Origin: Arion vulgaris
Taxonomy: Eukaryota; Mollusca; Gastropoda; Stylommatophora; Arionidae
Assembly: GCA_020796225.1 (NCBI GenBank)
Contig: CM036758.1
Span: 28,221,099-28,285,098 of the forward strand
Direction: 5' to 3'
DNA: 64,000 nt
This document shows positions 32,160-43,797 of this stretch, in pieces. The notes under the pieces were generated by a model. That model saw only the letters and a list, made by a program, of their open reading frames with translations. It had not been told where the DNA came from and searched no databases. Position numbers and translations under genes: made by a program. The stretch's first letter is position 1. Every line of letters begins with the position of its first letter.

Positions 32160-33240
32160 ACTGTACACTTCTTTATAACAAAAAACTGCAAACTATGGTT
32201 CATCTACTCTTCTGCACTAGACATGAGTCCCCCTGTACACTTCTTTATAACAATACAAACTTGGTTCATCTACTCGCACTAGACATGAGTCCTCCGTACA
32301 CTTCTTTATAACAATACAAACTTGGTTCATCTACTTGCACTAGACATGAGTCCTCTGTACACTTCTTTATAACAATGAAATTTGGTTCATCTACTCGCAC
32401 TAGACATGAGTACTCTGTACACTTCTTTATAACAATGAAACTTGGTTCATCTACTCGCACTAGACATGAGTCCTCCGTACACTTCTTTATAACAATACAA
32501 ACTTGGTTCATCTACTTGCACTAGACATGAGTCCTCTGTACACTTCTTTATAACAATGAAATTTGGTTCATCTACTCGCACTAGACATGAGTCCTCCGTA
32601 CACTTCTTTATAACAATGAAACTTGGTTCATCTACTCGCACTAGACATGAGTCCTCCGTACACTTCTTTATAACAATGAAACTTGGTTCATCTACTCGCA
32701 CTAGACATGAGTCCTCTGTACACTTCTTTATAACAATACAAACTTGGTTCATCTACTTGCACTAGACATGAGTCCTCTGTACACTTCTTTATAACAATGA
32801 AATTTGGTTCATCTACTTGCACTAGACATGAGTCCTCTGTACACTTCTTTATAACAATACAAACTTGGTTCATCTACTCGCACTAGACATGAGTACTCTG
32901 TACACTTCTTTATAACAATGAAACTTGGTTCATCTACTCGCACTAGACATGAGTCCTCCGTACACTTCTTTATAACAATAAAATTTTGGTTCATCTACTT
33001 GCACTAGACATGAGTCCTCCGTACACTTCTTTATAACAATGAAATTTGGTTCATCTACTTGCACTAGACATGAGTCCTCCGTACACTTATTTATAACAAT
33101 ACAAACTTGGTTCATCTACTTGCACTAGACATGAGTCCTCTGTACACTTCTTTATAACAATGAAACTTGGTTCATCTACTCGCACTAGACATGAGTACTC
33201 TGTACACTTCTTTATAACAATGAAATTTGATTCATCTATG
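32160..33240. repeat. 60/61-bp minisatellite, about 18 copies, partly in 121-bp dimers
   Basis: Units have ACTAGACATGAGTCCTCTGT, ACACTTCTTTATAACAAT and GTTCATCTACT(C/T)GC. Two subtypes carry AATGAAACTTGG (60 bp) or AATACAAACTTGG (61 bp). In places, for example 32690-33120, they alternate with a 121-bp period. The array begins about 80 bp beyond a minus-strand LINE end. Confidence 0.95.
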
Positions 33241-33799
33241 GTGATTCGCAACACAAGAAAAGTCTAAAAAAGCATTAACATTTGTTGCTGCTTCCATGGC
33301 ATATCTTATCATTAATTAACGCGATAATAAATGTTGGAAAGGACACAAATTGCAACAATATTTGTCATGCTCATTTTTCTTAGACTGAAATAGATGGATC
33401 GTACTTGGAGGATGAAGAATGGTAGAATATCTATAGATCTTCTTAATAAGAAATTGCAGAAAGTTAGATCTCAGGACCATATACGGACTAGTGTAAATAG
33501 GATATACATGGTACAGACGTTGAAGATGAATTTTTAGAAACAGTAGACTATAGAGAACAGTACATAAAATGAAGGAAAACAAGAGATGAGAAAACAGTAA
33601 CAGTTTGAAGAGAAGTTACGAGCTCATTGTCTGAAGAGACATACCAAGACTCGAGGTGACAATAGTGTCACTAGCATACCATGCAACAATTGTGAAAGAC
33701 GTGTTCTGGCGTAGAAGGGTGGCTTGCTAGTCACATGTGTCGCTGTCGTAGATTGCCGTCTTTATATCCTTAGAGAACTGTAATAAAGATGACGTTGTG
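33241..33799. other. No gene seen
   Basis: Unique AT-rich sequence with no reading frame that I can relate to a family. Confidence 0.5.
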
Positions 33800-33930
33800 A
33801 TTTACACGGAGAGATCGGTATCTCTCACCGAAAAGTCAGAATGAGCCTTCTCTGCAAGCTCATACGGATGGGGTTTCTGGTGTAATTTTGAAGATGTTGA
33901 AAACTTGTGTACGAATTGTGTTAAATCTTG
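33800..33930 (-). mobile_element. Diverged S1 SINE remnant (putative)
   Basis: GTGTAATTTTGAAGATGTTG and CTCTGCAAGCTCATAC in plus orientation resemble the 3' third of S1 (compare 26720-26810). The match is patchy and neither end is visible. Confidence 0.4.
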
Positions 33931-34149
33931 TTAATGTACTTTGCCCTAGAGGTGGTCTTACAGAATACTCTTATCAATTTGCAACGGCCAAATGTATGTG
34001 TAGTTATCAAATGTTATATAGATTTATACAGTTTACTATAAGATTTCCCAAACTGACTTGTTCAGGATGATGCTTCGGACAACTATGTGATTGCCTTCCT
34101 CAGATTCGTGAAATTATGCAAGAAACGTGACATTCGCTTGCAAGGATGA

Positions 34150-35116
34150 CAGTTGAGACTTAGATGGAAGAGAAGCTGCCAGGACTGTCGAGACTTAGAT
34201 GGAAGAGAAGCTGTCAGGACTGTTGAGTCTAGATGGAAGAAGCTGTCAGGACTGTTGAGACATAGATGGAAAGCGTCAGACTGTTGAGACATAGATGGAA
34301 GAGAAGCTGTCAGGACTGTTGAGACTTAGATGGAAGAGAAGCTGCCAGAACTGTTGAGACATAGATGGAAGAGAAGCTACCGGGACTGTTGAGAGATGCT
34401 GTCAGGACTGTTGAGTCATAGATGGAGAAGCTGCCAGGACTTGAGACTTAGATGGAAGAGAAGCTGTCAGGACTGTTGAGTCATAGATGAGAAAGCTGTC
34501 AGACTGTTGAGTCATAGATGAAGAGAAGCTGCCAGGACTGTTGAGTCACTTAGATGGAAGAGAAACTGTCAGGACTGTTGAGACTTAGATGGAAGAGATG
34601 CTGTCAGGACTGTTGAGACATAGATGGAAGAGAAGCTACCAGGACTGTTGAGACACTTAGATGGAAGAGAAGCTGTCAGGACTGTTGAGACTAGATGAGA
34701 GTGCTGCCAGACTGTTGAGACTTAGATGGAAGAGAAGCTGTCAGGACTGTTGAGACATAGATGGAAGAGAAGCTGTCAGACTGTGTCATAGATGGAAGAA
34801 AGCTGTCAGGACTGTTGAGTCATTAGATGGAAGAAAACTGTCAGACTGTTAGACTTAGATGGAAGATGCTGTCAGGACTGTTGAGACATAGATGGAAAAA
34901 GCTACCAGGACTGTTGAGACACTTAGATGAAGAGAAGCTGTCAGGACTGTTGAGACTTAAGGGAAGAGATGGCAGGACTGTTGAGACTTAGATGAAGAAA
35001 GCTGCCAAGACTGTTGAAGAGAAGCTGCCAGGACTGTTGAGACTTAGATGGAAGTGAAGCTACCAGAACTGTTGAGACTTCGATGGAAGAGAAGCTACCA
35101 GGACTGTTGAGACAAG
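34150..35116. repeat. Approx. 35-bp minisatellite, degenerate, about 27 copies
   Basis: Units have GATGGAAGAGAAGCTGTCAG and GACTGTTGAGACTTA. There are many one- to three-base deletions (AGAGCTG, GTCAGACTG), so length varies from about 28 to 38 bp. Variants are CTGTC/CTGCC/CTACC and GACTTAG/GACATAG/GTCATAG. Confidence 0.92.
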
Positions 35117-35430
35117 TGTATAACCAACATGCTAAGGAAACTATCACCACACATAACATTCACCATCTGTTATAAACAAAACAGTGACAGAATTGTATAG
35201 TATATAATGATGTATGTTTTATCTATTAACCATCTTTCTATTGTATTCTATTTTTTTCTCTTCTCTCTCATTCCCTGTTTGTTTTAATCAGTTTTCTGTG
35301 TTACTCTATATATTTTTCTCTCTTTCTGTTCATCTTGTATCCGTCTCTTATTCTCTTATTTATCTCCTCTTTCCGTTTCATATTTCAATCTCTGTTTATC
35401 TCGCTACATATCTCTCTTGTGGGGGCGGAG
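35117..35430. other. No gene seen; pyrimidine-rich
   Basis: From 35215 to 35415 the plus strand is T/C-rich (TCTCTTCTCTCTCATTCC and similar), a simple-sequence-like region next to an S2 SINE. Confidence 0.6.
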
Positions 35431-35640
35431 GTCTATGGCGAAATGGCTAAGCAGTCTGTCGCGTTTTGAAAGAATCACAAGAGCATTTGTGTCGAGGACC
35501 TCTTAGAAATTATATATGAAACTACGGAGTTCGTGCTTTATGCAATGCTCTCGGCAGGTGATGCTTCATTTTTGCAATAAGAGATTACACCACGTTGAAA
35601 AAATCAGTGAAATGAAGTCGACCCTTCGTTGTTTAATGCA
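35431..35640 (+). mobile_element. SINE family S2, copy d (diverged)
   Basis: A-box-like AATGGCTAAGCAGTCTGT. The S2 body is ACTACGGAGTTCGTGCTTT and GCAATGCTCTCGGCAGG. The 3' end is AATGAAGTCGACCCTTCG at 35612-35630. About 30 bp around the B-box are altered. Confidence 0.75.
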
Positions 35641-36403
35641 TTTTTCTATTTCTTTTTCTATTTCGTTCTGCTTCTGTGACAGTGTATTGTCTCTCACCCT
35701 TTCTGAGATAGAAATCCAAGTTGGTATAAATTCTAACACTATGACGAAGACAACAGAAATCAAGCTACATGTATCCTAAAATCAATGATATCCTTGTGCA
35801 GATCACAATCTGTTGTTTTCATTCATTATTTTCCTTAACTTGCTGTGTTTTTTCACCTTCAAAAGAATCATCCAAGCCAAACCAATTTCCGGGATCGTTT
35901 TCTCATTGAAATCTGGTTTCACACTATGTCTTTGACATCCCTCTTATCGATTTAGTAGACATCTTTTCACTAGAAAATTTCTACTTATACAATTCAAATG
36001 GTGTAAAAATTAGGACATACCGCTACTTGTGTATTGTTTTTATTGCAACTAAATTGTGGGATAACAACACCAACAATTTTTACATATCATAACATTGGAT
36101 TCAACGCTAAGAGTTTATTCTTATTTTGTAACGTTTGTTGACCTGTGACCCTAGTAGCATAAGGTCGTTCAGTTCAGCAGAGAAATCGGCTATACCCGTT
36201 GATTTCAGCTGACATTTATATATGTCTGTTAGAAAACTGTAAGCTTTAATACAATTATACACATTTCTATGAGTCCATTTTTATCTATTATTAGTATTAA
36301 CAATATTGATATCCCGTAACCTTAAGTTTAACCTGAGATATTCTATAATTTTGTTTTCGTATCTTGCGTTGAGAAAATGATATCGTCTTTATCTATTCAT
36401 AGC
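35641..36403. other. No gene seen
   Basis: AT-rich unique sequence. No motif was recognised. Confidence 0.5.
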
Positions 36404-36608
36404 CCGCCTGCCCAACGTGTTCGTAGCGTGTTGGACGACGGGTGACAAGTTCCCTGTAAGCGTAGGTTCAATTCCTCGGGCTGGCAGAAAAGCCACATGT
36501 TCTACAGATTTACGGTATTCATGGCACGAACCGAAAGTTTACGATGTCCATGGCACCGAGCCGAATAGATGAAAGCTCAATTGCTTCTGGATCAGTATTT
36601 AAAAAAAT
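36404..36608 (+). mobile_element. SINE family S3, copy b
   Basis: Begins GCCCGCCTGCCCAACGTG and has B-box-like GGTTCAATTCCTCGGGC, then CCATGGCACCGAGCCGAA and an A-run at 36599-36606. It aligns with 3453-3650 throughout, with several small indels. Confidence 0.75.
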
Positions 36609-37088
36609 CTATTCATACTGGAAAGATCACGTGACGTAAGTAGTCTGAAGTTCGGGAATTTCCACTTGAGCTGAACGGCCTTTTGACTACAGACTTTATG
36701 ATTGGGCAATACTTTCTGATATAACCAATGAAATACTTGCTCTCAGACTGAAATATGCTTTAATTCCATAAATAGCAGATAATAAACATCAACAATTTAA
36801 TAACAAAAACAAATTAATAAAATGTGGTAATGTTACAAGTTCTAGATTATTGCCCATACTGGCGTATCTCAACCTCTTGTAATGAAGACAAAACTAAAAA
36901 TTGTATAAGTAAAATATAGCGGTCAACAATGTTGAGATTGTAAATCTGACAATTCAACAAATGTAACTACCAAATCTATCCTAACTACGTCACGACGAAT
37001 AGTTGCAGCAAAATGGCGAATAGTAGTATCGATATAAGGGAAGAAGGCAATAAAACTATGTAGCAATGACGAAACATGAAAAACAGTA
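36609..37088. other. No gene seen
   Basis: AT-rich unique sequence up to the TA that flanks the MITE. Confidence 0.5.
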
Positions 37089-37251
37089 CTGTAGTTTTAC
37101 AAAATACAAAAACAATAACGATACAGAGCAACGATTCGACCGTGTTAGAAGTGAAGAAATTCACCTCTGTTGTATCCTTTGCTTGACAAAGGCCTTTTGG
37201 TCGAAACGTTGCTGTGTATAGTTATTGTTTTTGTAATTTGTAAAACTACAG
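37089..37251. mobile_element. 163-bp palindromic MITE with TA flanks
   Basis: The left arm CTGTAGTTTTACAAAATACA continues AAACAATAACGATACAGAGC. The right arm is its reverse complement with few changes and ends TGTAAAACTACAG. Arms are about 50 bp, and TA lies immediately outside both (37087-37088 and 37252-37253). The right-centre contains GACAAAGGCCTTTTGGTCGA followed by AACG. It has no coding capacity. It could be a deletion derivative mobilised by a Tc1/mariner-type transposase; its ends differ from those of the 22030-24218 element. Confidence 0.75.
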
Positions 37252-37349
37252 TACGTTGACTTAGTTCAGTATGAATATGAAGCCTCACCAAAAACAAACA
37301 AACATACAAACATATAACAATTTCTCACACTTGCACTACAGCTTTTCGA

Positions 37350-40283
37350 CTACGGTCTACTAACAAACTAAGATACTGAACATGACACATACTAAAACTA
37401 AGTTAACTGACTAACCAACAAACTAAGATACTGAACATGACTACAGTCTACTAACAACTAAGGAATGAACATGACTACAGTCTACTAACAACTAAGAGAT
37501 TAAACATGACTACAGTCTACTAACAAACTAAGAGATGAACATGACTACAGTCTACTAACAAACAAGATACTAACATGACAAGTCATAACAAACTAGAGAT
37601 AACATGACTACAGTCTACTAACAAACTAAGAGAATGAACATGACTACAGTCTACTAACAAACTAAGATACTGAACATGACTACAGTCTACTAACAAACTA
37701 AGATACTGAACATGACTACAGTCTACTAACAAACTAAGATACTGAACATGACTACAGTCTACTAACAAACTAAGATACTGAACATGACTACAGTCTACTA
37801 ACAAACTAAGAGACTGAACATGACTACAGTCTACTAACAAACTAAGATACTGAACATGACTACAGTCTACTAACAAACTAAGAGAATGAACATGACTACA
37901 GTCTACTAACAAACTAAGAGACTGAACATGACTACAGTCTACTAACAAACTAAGAGACTGAACATGACTACAGTCTACTAACAAACTAAGATACTGAACA
38001 TTACTACAGTCTACTAACAAACTAAGAGACTGAACATGACTACAGTCTACTACAACTAAGAGACTAACATGACTACAGTCTACTAACAAACTAAGAGACC
38101 GAACATGACTACAGTCTACTAACAAACTAAGAGATTAAACATTACTACAGTCTACTAACAAACTAAGAGACTGAACATGACTACAGTCTACTAACAAACT
38201 AAGAGATGACTGATACAGTCTACTAACATACTAAGAGATTAAACAGACTACAGTCTACTAACAAACTAAGATACTGAACATGACTACAGTCTACTAACAA
38301 ACTAAGAGACTGAACATGACTACAGTCACTACAAACTAAGAACTGAACATGACTACAGTCTACTAACAAACTAAGAGATTAAACATGACTACAGTCTACT
38401 AACAAACTAAGAGACTGAACATGACTACAGTCTACTAACAAACTAAGAATTAAACATGACACAGTCTACTAACAAACAAGATACTGAACATGACTACAGT
38501 CTACTAACAAACTAAGAGACTGAACATGACTACAGTCTACTAACAAACTAAGAGACTGAACATGACTACAGTCTACTAACAAACTAAGAGAATGAACATG
38601 ACTACAGTCTACTAACAAACTAAGAGACTGAACATGACTACAGTCTACAACAACAAAGAATGAACATGACACAGTCTACTAACAAACTAAGAGACTGAAC
38701 ATGACTACAGTCTACTAACAAACTAAGAGAATGAACATGACTACAGTCTACTAACAAACTAAGAGACTGAACATGACTACAGTCTACTAACAAACTAAGA
38801 GATTAAACATGACTACAGTCTACTAACAAACTAAGAGATTAAACATGACTACAGTCTACTAACAAACTAAGAGACTGAACATGACTACAGTCTACTAACA
38901 AACTAAGAGATTAAACATGACTACAGTCTACTAACAAACTAAGAGATTAAACATGACTACAGTCTACTAACAAACTAAGAGATTAAACATGACTACAGTC
39001 TACTAACAAACTAAGAGATTAAACATGACTACAGTCTACTAACAAACTAAGAGAATGAACATGACTACAGTCTACTAACAAACTAAGAGATTAAACATGA
39101 CTACAGTCTACTAACAAACTAAGAGATTAAACATGACTACAGTCTACTAACAAACTAAGAGATTAAACATGACTACAGTCTACTAACAAACTAAGAGATG
39201 AACATGACTACAGTCTACTAACAAACTAAAGATTAAACATGACTACAGTCTACTAACAAACTAAGAGAATGAACATGACTACAGTCTACTAACAAACTAA
39301 GAGATTAAACATGACTACAGTCTACTAACAAACTAAGAGATTAAACATGACTACAGTCTACTAACAAACTAAGAGAATGAACATGACTACAGTCTAACAA
39401 ACTAAGGACTGAACATGACTACAGTCTACTAACAAACTAAGAGATTAAACATGACTACAGTCTACTAACAAACTAAGAGAATAAACATGACTACAGTCTA
39501 CTAACAAACTAAGAGAATGAACATGACTACAGTCTACTAACAAACTAAGAGATTAAACATGACTACAGTCTACTAACAAACTAAGAGATTAAACATGACT
39601 ACAGTCTACTAACAAACTAAGAGACTGAACATGACTACAGTCTACTAACAAACTAAGAGATTAACATATACAGTCTACTAACAAACTAGAGATTAAACAT
39701 GACTACAGTCTACTAACAAACTAAGAGAATAAACATGACTACAGTCTACTAACAAACTAAGAGACTGAACATGACTACAGTCTACTAACAAACTAAGAGA
39801 TTAAACATGACTACAGTCTACTAACAAACTAAGAGAATAAACATGACTACAGTCTACTAACAAACTAAGAGAATAAACATGACAGCAGTCTACTAACAAA
39901 CTAAGAGAATAAACATGACTACAGTCTACTAACAAACTAAGAGAATGAACATGACTACAGTCTACTAACAAACTAAGAGATTAAACATGACTACAGTCTA
40001 CTAACAAACTAAGAGATTAAACATGACTACAGTCTACTAACAAACAAGAGACTGAACATGACTACAGTCTACTAACAAACTAAGAGATTAAACATGACTA
40101 CAGTCTACTAACAAACTAAGAGATTAAACATGACTACAGTCTACTAACAAACTAAGAGAATAAACATGACTACAGTCTACTAACAAACTAAGAGACTGAA
40201 CATGACTACAGTCTACTAACAAACTAAGAGATTAAACATGACTACAGTCTACTAACAAACTAAGAGAATAAACATGACTACAA
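37350..40283. repeat. 36-bp minisatellite, about 80 copies
   Basis: The unit contains ACTACAGTCTACTAACAAAC and TAAGAGATTAAACATG. The junction segment varies: GAGATTAAAC, GAGACTGAAC, GAGAATGAAC, GAGAATAAAC and GATACTGAAC. GATACTGAAC dominates at the left (37650-38000), GAGATTAAAC in the middle and right, and GAGAATAAAC only right of about 39470. That ordering records outward growth. Scattered one- to four-base deletions occur mainly left of 38700. Confidence 0.97.
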
Positions 40284-40539
40284 GAAGGGTAGTTTCATCA
40301 TTCACGAATGCCTTCTTCCGCTTCAAAAAGGTGACAATCAATATATTGTTTTATTCGACACAAATATTTCGCTTTCATTTCATCCCATCTTATGCAGCAA
40401 GTTTGTCAAAAAAAATAGGATGTGTATTCATTGATGATATTCTTCAGTACTACAGAGTTCGTACATCTGTGTTAGAGTTTTCCTTAGTGTTTGTCATCGG
40501 CGTGAGGTGACGATTTGGCTCTAATTACCACGCACAGAA

Positions 40540-40628
40540 AGACATACTGTAGAGGAGATCGGAGCCCTTATGGACTAACTGGCTTTATGTACAGTGTTGA
40601 TCATCTGACAACTAAACTAAACTAAACG
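40540..40628 (+). mobile_element. LINE-A 3' terminus (very short 5'-truncated copy)
   Basis: GAGGAGATCGGAGCCCTTAT and GGACTAACTGGCTTTATG, then GTACAGTGTTGATCATC, match the reverse complement of 27405-27490, the end of the RNase H-bearing LINE. It finishes in an (ACTAA)-type tail at about 40611-40628. Confidence 0.75.
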
Positions 40629-40774
40629 AATTCGTTCTTAGTGCTACAATGCGACTGAGATGCCATTTCTTTTCTTTACTTGATTGTTGAATTCATTCAT
40701 TATAACTTTGATTCGTTTTTTAACCTGATATATCAGTCATGTTGGAGAGATGAGCAATTGTTAGTGATACCACA

Positions 40775-41055
40775 GCGTTTCAACATTTCACATTGTACAG
40801 CGTTTCAATATTCCATTTACAGCGTTTCATAATTTTACATTGTAACGTTTTTCAATATTTCAATTGTACAGCGTTTCAATATTCATTGTACAGCGTTTCA
40901 ATATTTCATTGTAAGCTTTCAATATTTACAGCACAGCGTTTCATTATTTCACATTATACAGCGTTTCAATATTTCACATTGTACAGCGTTTCAATATTCA
41001 CATTGTACAGGTTTCAATATTTCACATTGTACACGTTACAATATTACATTGTACA
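40775..41055. repeat. Approx. 25-bp degenerate minisatellite
   Basis: About twelve units built on CATTGTACAGCGTTTCAATA plus TTTCA, with many small deletions. Confidence 0.9.
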
Positions 41056-41278
41056 TGAACAAGCTGATACTTCCATTACTCTATTTCTAATCAAACTCCT
41101 TATACCACCCCTAGATGTAAAACTCTGTTTGTGCAAAATTTAAAACAAATTACTCAAAGCAGTAGATGATGATCCGTTTCTAGTCAACCATTAGTCGATA
41201 ACTACAACTACAGAATGTCCCTGTTATTCATCTCCTGAAACACGACTCTAACTGATAAAGATGCAGACCTGTCAGTTC

Positions 41279-41370
41279 AAGGTACTGAACAAGGTACTGA
41301 ACAAGGTACTGAACAAGGTACTAAACAAGGTACTGAACAAGGTACTAAACAAGGTACTAAACAAGGTACT
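41279..41370. repeat. 12-bp tandem repeat, 8 copies
   Basis: AAGGTACTGAAC/AAGGTACTAAAC in tandem. Being a multiple of three, it leaves an open frame (VLNK repeats) that I do not regard as a gene. Confidence 0.93.
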
Positions 41371-41749
41371 TAAAGATTACAAAAGAAGGACAAGGAATGT
41401 CTGTGGACAAGAAATAAAGAAATTTAATCTCCAAGGATTGGTAAAAATAGTTCTGTGTACATATCACATACAAAGGAAATGCTACATTAACGTTAAAAGA
41501 AAAATATATATATCACTAGAACTATACAGGAAGAAATGTGGAGGACTCTGTATCGTGTAGGTAAGGTGCTTTCTTCTCACAACAATGGTACTCAGTTCTT
41601 TCACCACGTGGAACAATCGGAATATTTTTCCAAGGATCTCATATCTCAATGTAGGTGAGATAAAGTTCCTAGTCCTATCGGAGACGGACGATAAGACTTA
41701 AGTCCCGTGTTCAAGTTGAGCACGTAAAAGAAATCATGGTCGTTTAAAA

Positions 41750-42675
41750 TCGATAAGAATTCACAGATAAGAATAGAGTGAAAGACAGATAAGAATAGAG
41801 TGAAAGACAGATAAGAATAGAGTGAAAGACAGATAAGAATAGAGTGAAAGAAATCATGGTCGTTTAAAATCGATAAGAATTCACAGATAAGAATAGAGTG
41901 AAAGAACGATGCCTTCACAAACAGATTTGAATAGAGTGAAAGAACGATGCCTGGGCAGAATTCACAGATTTTAATAGAGTGAAAGAAATCATGGTCGTTT
42001 AAAATCGATAAGAATAGAGTGAAAGAAATCATGGCCGTTTAAAATCGATAAGAATTCACAGATAAGAATAGAGTGAAAGACAGATAAGAATAGAGTGAAA
42101 GACAGATAAGAATAGAGTGAAAGACAGATAAAAATAGAGTGAAAGACAGATAAGAATAGAGTGAAAGACAGATAAGAATAGAGTGAAAGACAGATAAAAA
42201 TAGAGTGAAAGACAGATAAGAATAGAGTGAAAGACAGATAAGAATAGAGTGAAAGACAGATAAGAATAGAGTGAAAGACAGATAAGAATAGAGTGAAAGA
42301 CAGATAAGAATAGAGTGAAAGACAGATAAGAATAGAGTGAAAGACAGATAAGAATAGAGTGAAAGACAGATAAGAATAGAGTGAAAGACAGATAAGAATA
42401 GAGTGAAAGACAGATAAGAATAGAGTGAAAGACAGATAAGAATAGAGTGAAAGACAGATAAGAATAGAGTGAAAGACAGATAAGAATAGAGTGAAAGACA
42501 GATAAGAATAGAGTGAAAGACAGATAAGAATAGAGTGAAAGACAGATAAGAATAGAGTGAAAGACAGATAAGAATAGAGTGAAAGACAGATAAGAATAGA
42601 GTGAAAGACAGATAAGAATAGAGTGAAAGACAGATAAGAATAGAGTGAAAGACAGATAAGAATAGAGTGAAAGAA
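41750..42675. repeat. 22-bp minisatellite inside S1 SINE, about 40 copies
   Basis: AGATAAGAATAGAGTGAAAG plus AC, very homogeneous from 42050 to 42660. At 41720-42060 it is interleaved with longer blocks containing ATCATGGTCGTTTAAAATCG and GATAAGAATTCAC, which come from the SINE. Confidence 0.96.
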
Positions 42676-43197
42676 CAATGCCTTCACAAACAGATTTGAA
42701 TAGAGTGAAAGAACGATGCCTGGGCAGAATTCACAGATTTTAATAGAGTGAAAGAACGATGCCTGGACAGAATTCACAGATTTTAATAGACTGAAAGAAC
42801 GATGCCTGGGTAGAATTCACAAACAGATTTTAATAGACTGAAAGAACGATGCCTGGGTAGAATTCACAAACAGATTTTAATAGACTGAAAGAACGATGCC
42901 TGGGCAGAATTCACAAACAGATTTTAATAGACTGAAAGAACGATGCCTGGGCAGAATTCACAAACAGATTTTAATAGACTGAAAGAACGATGCCTGGACA
43001 TAATTCATGAACAGATTTAATAGACTGAAAGAACGATGCCTGGACAGAATTCACAAACAGATTTTAATAGACTGAAAGAACGATGCCTGGGCAGAATTCA
43101 CCAACAGATTTTAATAGACTGAAAGAACGATGCCTGGGCAGAATTCACAAACAGATTTTAATAGACTGAAAGAACGATGCCTGGGCAGAATTCACTA
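42675..43197. repeat. 47-bp minisatellite inside S1 SINE, about 11 copies
   Basis: The unit contains AGATTTTAATAGACTGAAAG, AACGATGCCTGGGCAGAA and TTCACAAAC. Its first 22 bp are homologous to the adjacent 22-bp unit, so the two arrays are nested products of one founder. The founder matches the S1 middle (compare GGCTGCAAAGCCGCTGCCCG in the reference copy). Confidence 0.95.
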
Positions 43198-43261
43198 AAA
43201 TATTTTGTAAATATTTTTACCATCTTCAGAATTACATCAGGGAACGCTTTGTTTTTGGTCG

Positions 43262-43408
43262 TACTTAGGAAACTGACCTGACTAAAACAGCATGCATAAA
43301 CTGAATGTGCTGGCGTGATGGTCTGTATGCTTCTTACTTAGGAAACTGACCTGACTAAAACAGCATGCATAAACTGAATGTGCTGGCGTGATGGTCTGTA
43401 TGCGTCTT
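43262..43408. repeat. 74-bp direct duplication
   Basis: CTTAGGAAACTGACCTGACT, AAAACAGCATGCATAAACTG and GTGCTGGCGTGATGGTCTG occur twice, 74 bp apart, nearly identical. Confidence 0.9.
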
Positions 43409-43479
43409 ACTGATTCAATAAACTCCCATTCCACAGAGAATGTCACAAACATACCACAGAGAATGAATGAATAAATGAT

Positions 43480-43575
43480 TAATGTAGAGCGTACAAAGAA
43501 GAAGAAGAAGATGATGAAATATTGTTTAAGTATGGTGACTATAGAACTTTGTTTGTTGAAATTGTATTCATTAAA
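43480..43575 (+). repeat. Dispersed repeat related to the founder of the 53-bp array at 48.7 kb
   Basis: TTAATGTAGAGCGTACAAAG, AAATATTGTTTAAGTATGG and TGACTATAGAACTTTGTTTG recur at 48650-48790. A 93-codon frame starts at 43522 but shows no family I can name. Confidence 0.6.
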
Positions 43576-43797
43576 CGTAGATATTTCAAGGGAGGAAATG
43601 AGAAAGAAACTACACGACAGTCCAGGTATATGTCTAGAATAAAGGCCAATATTTTGTTTGTTGTCTTTCCCCATGTTGATGATAAAATTGGTTGTCCACT
43701 CTTGTCGTTAATCGTAGGGGTGGGAGCTTTAATTTGCATTCCAGGGCCAGATGAGTCGCCCTTGTTGTGTTATATTCTTGTATATTTAGTTTGTTCT

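Larger units (their letters stand above)
41558..43252 (+). mobile_element. SINE family S1, copy d, split by about 1.45 kb of internal arrays
   Basis: The left part (41558-41745) has GGTGAGATAAAGTTCCTAG, TCCTATCGGAGACGGACG and CGTGTTCAAGTTGAGCACG, as in 113-545. The right part (43197-43252) has TTTTTACCATCTTCAGAATT and ACATCAGGGAACGC, the matching S1 3' segment. In an unexpanded S1 the two are about 60-70 bp apart. The tail is not preserved. Confidence 0.82.

Noticed and set aside
37583..38125. Minus-strand frame with VDCSHVQSLSLL repeats
   Set aside because: The 36-bp array unit is a multiple of three; same artefact.
41989..42777. Minus-strand frame with FHSILICLSLYSYLSFTLFL repeats, resembling a membrane protein
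   Set aside because: Hydrophobic only because the 22-bp unit read in three frames is T-rich on this strand; it lies within a split SINE.
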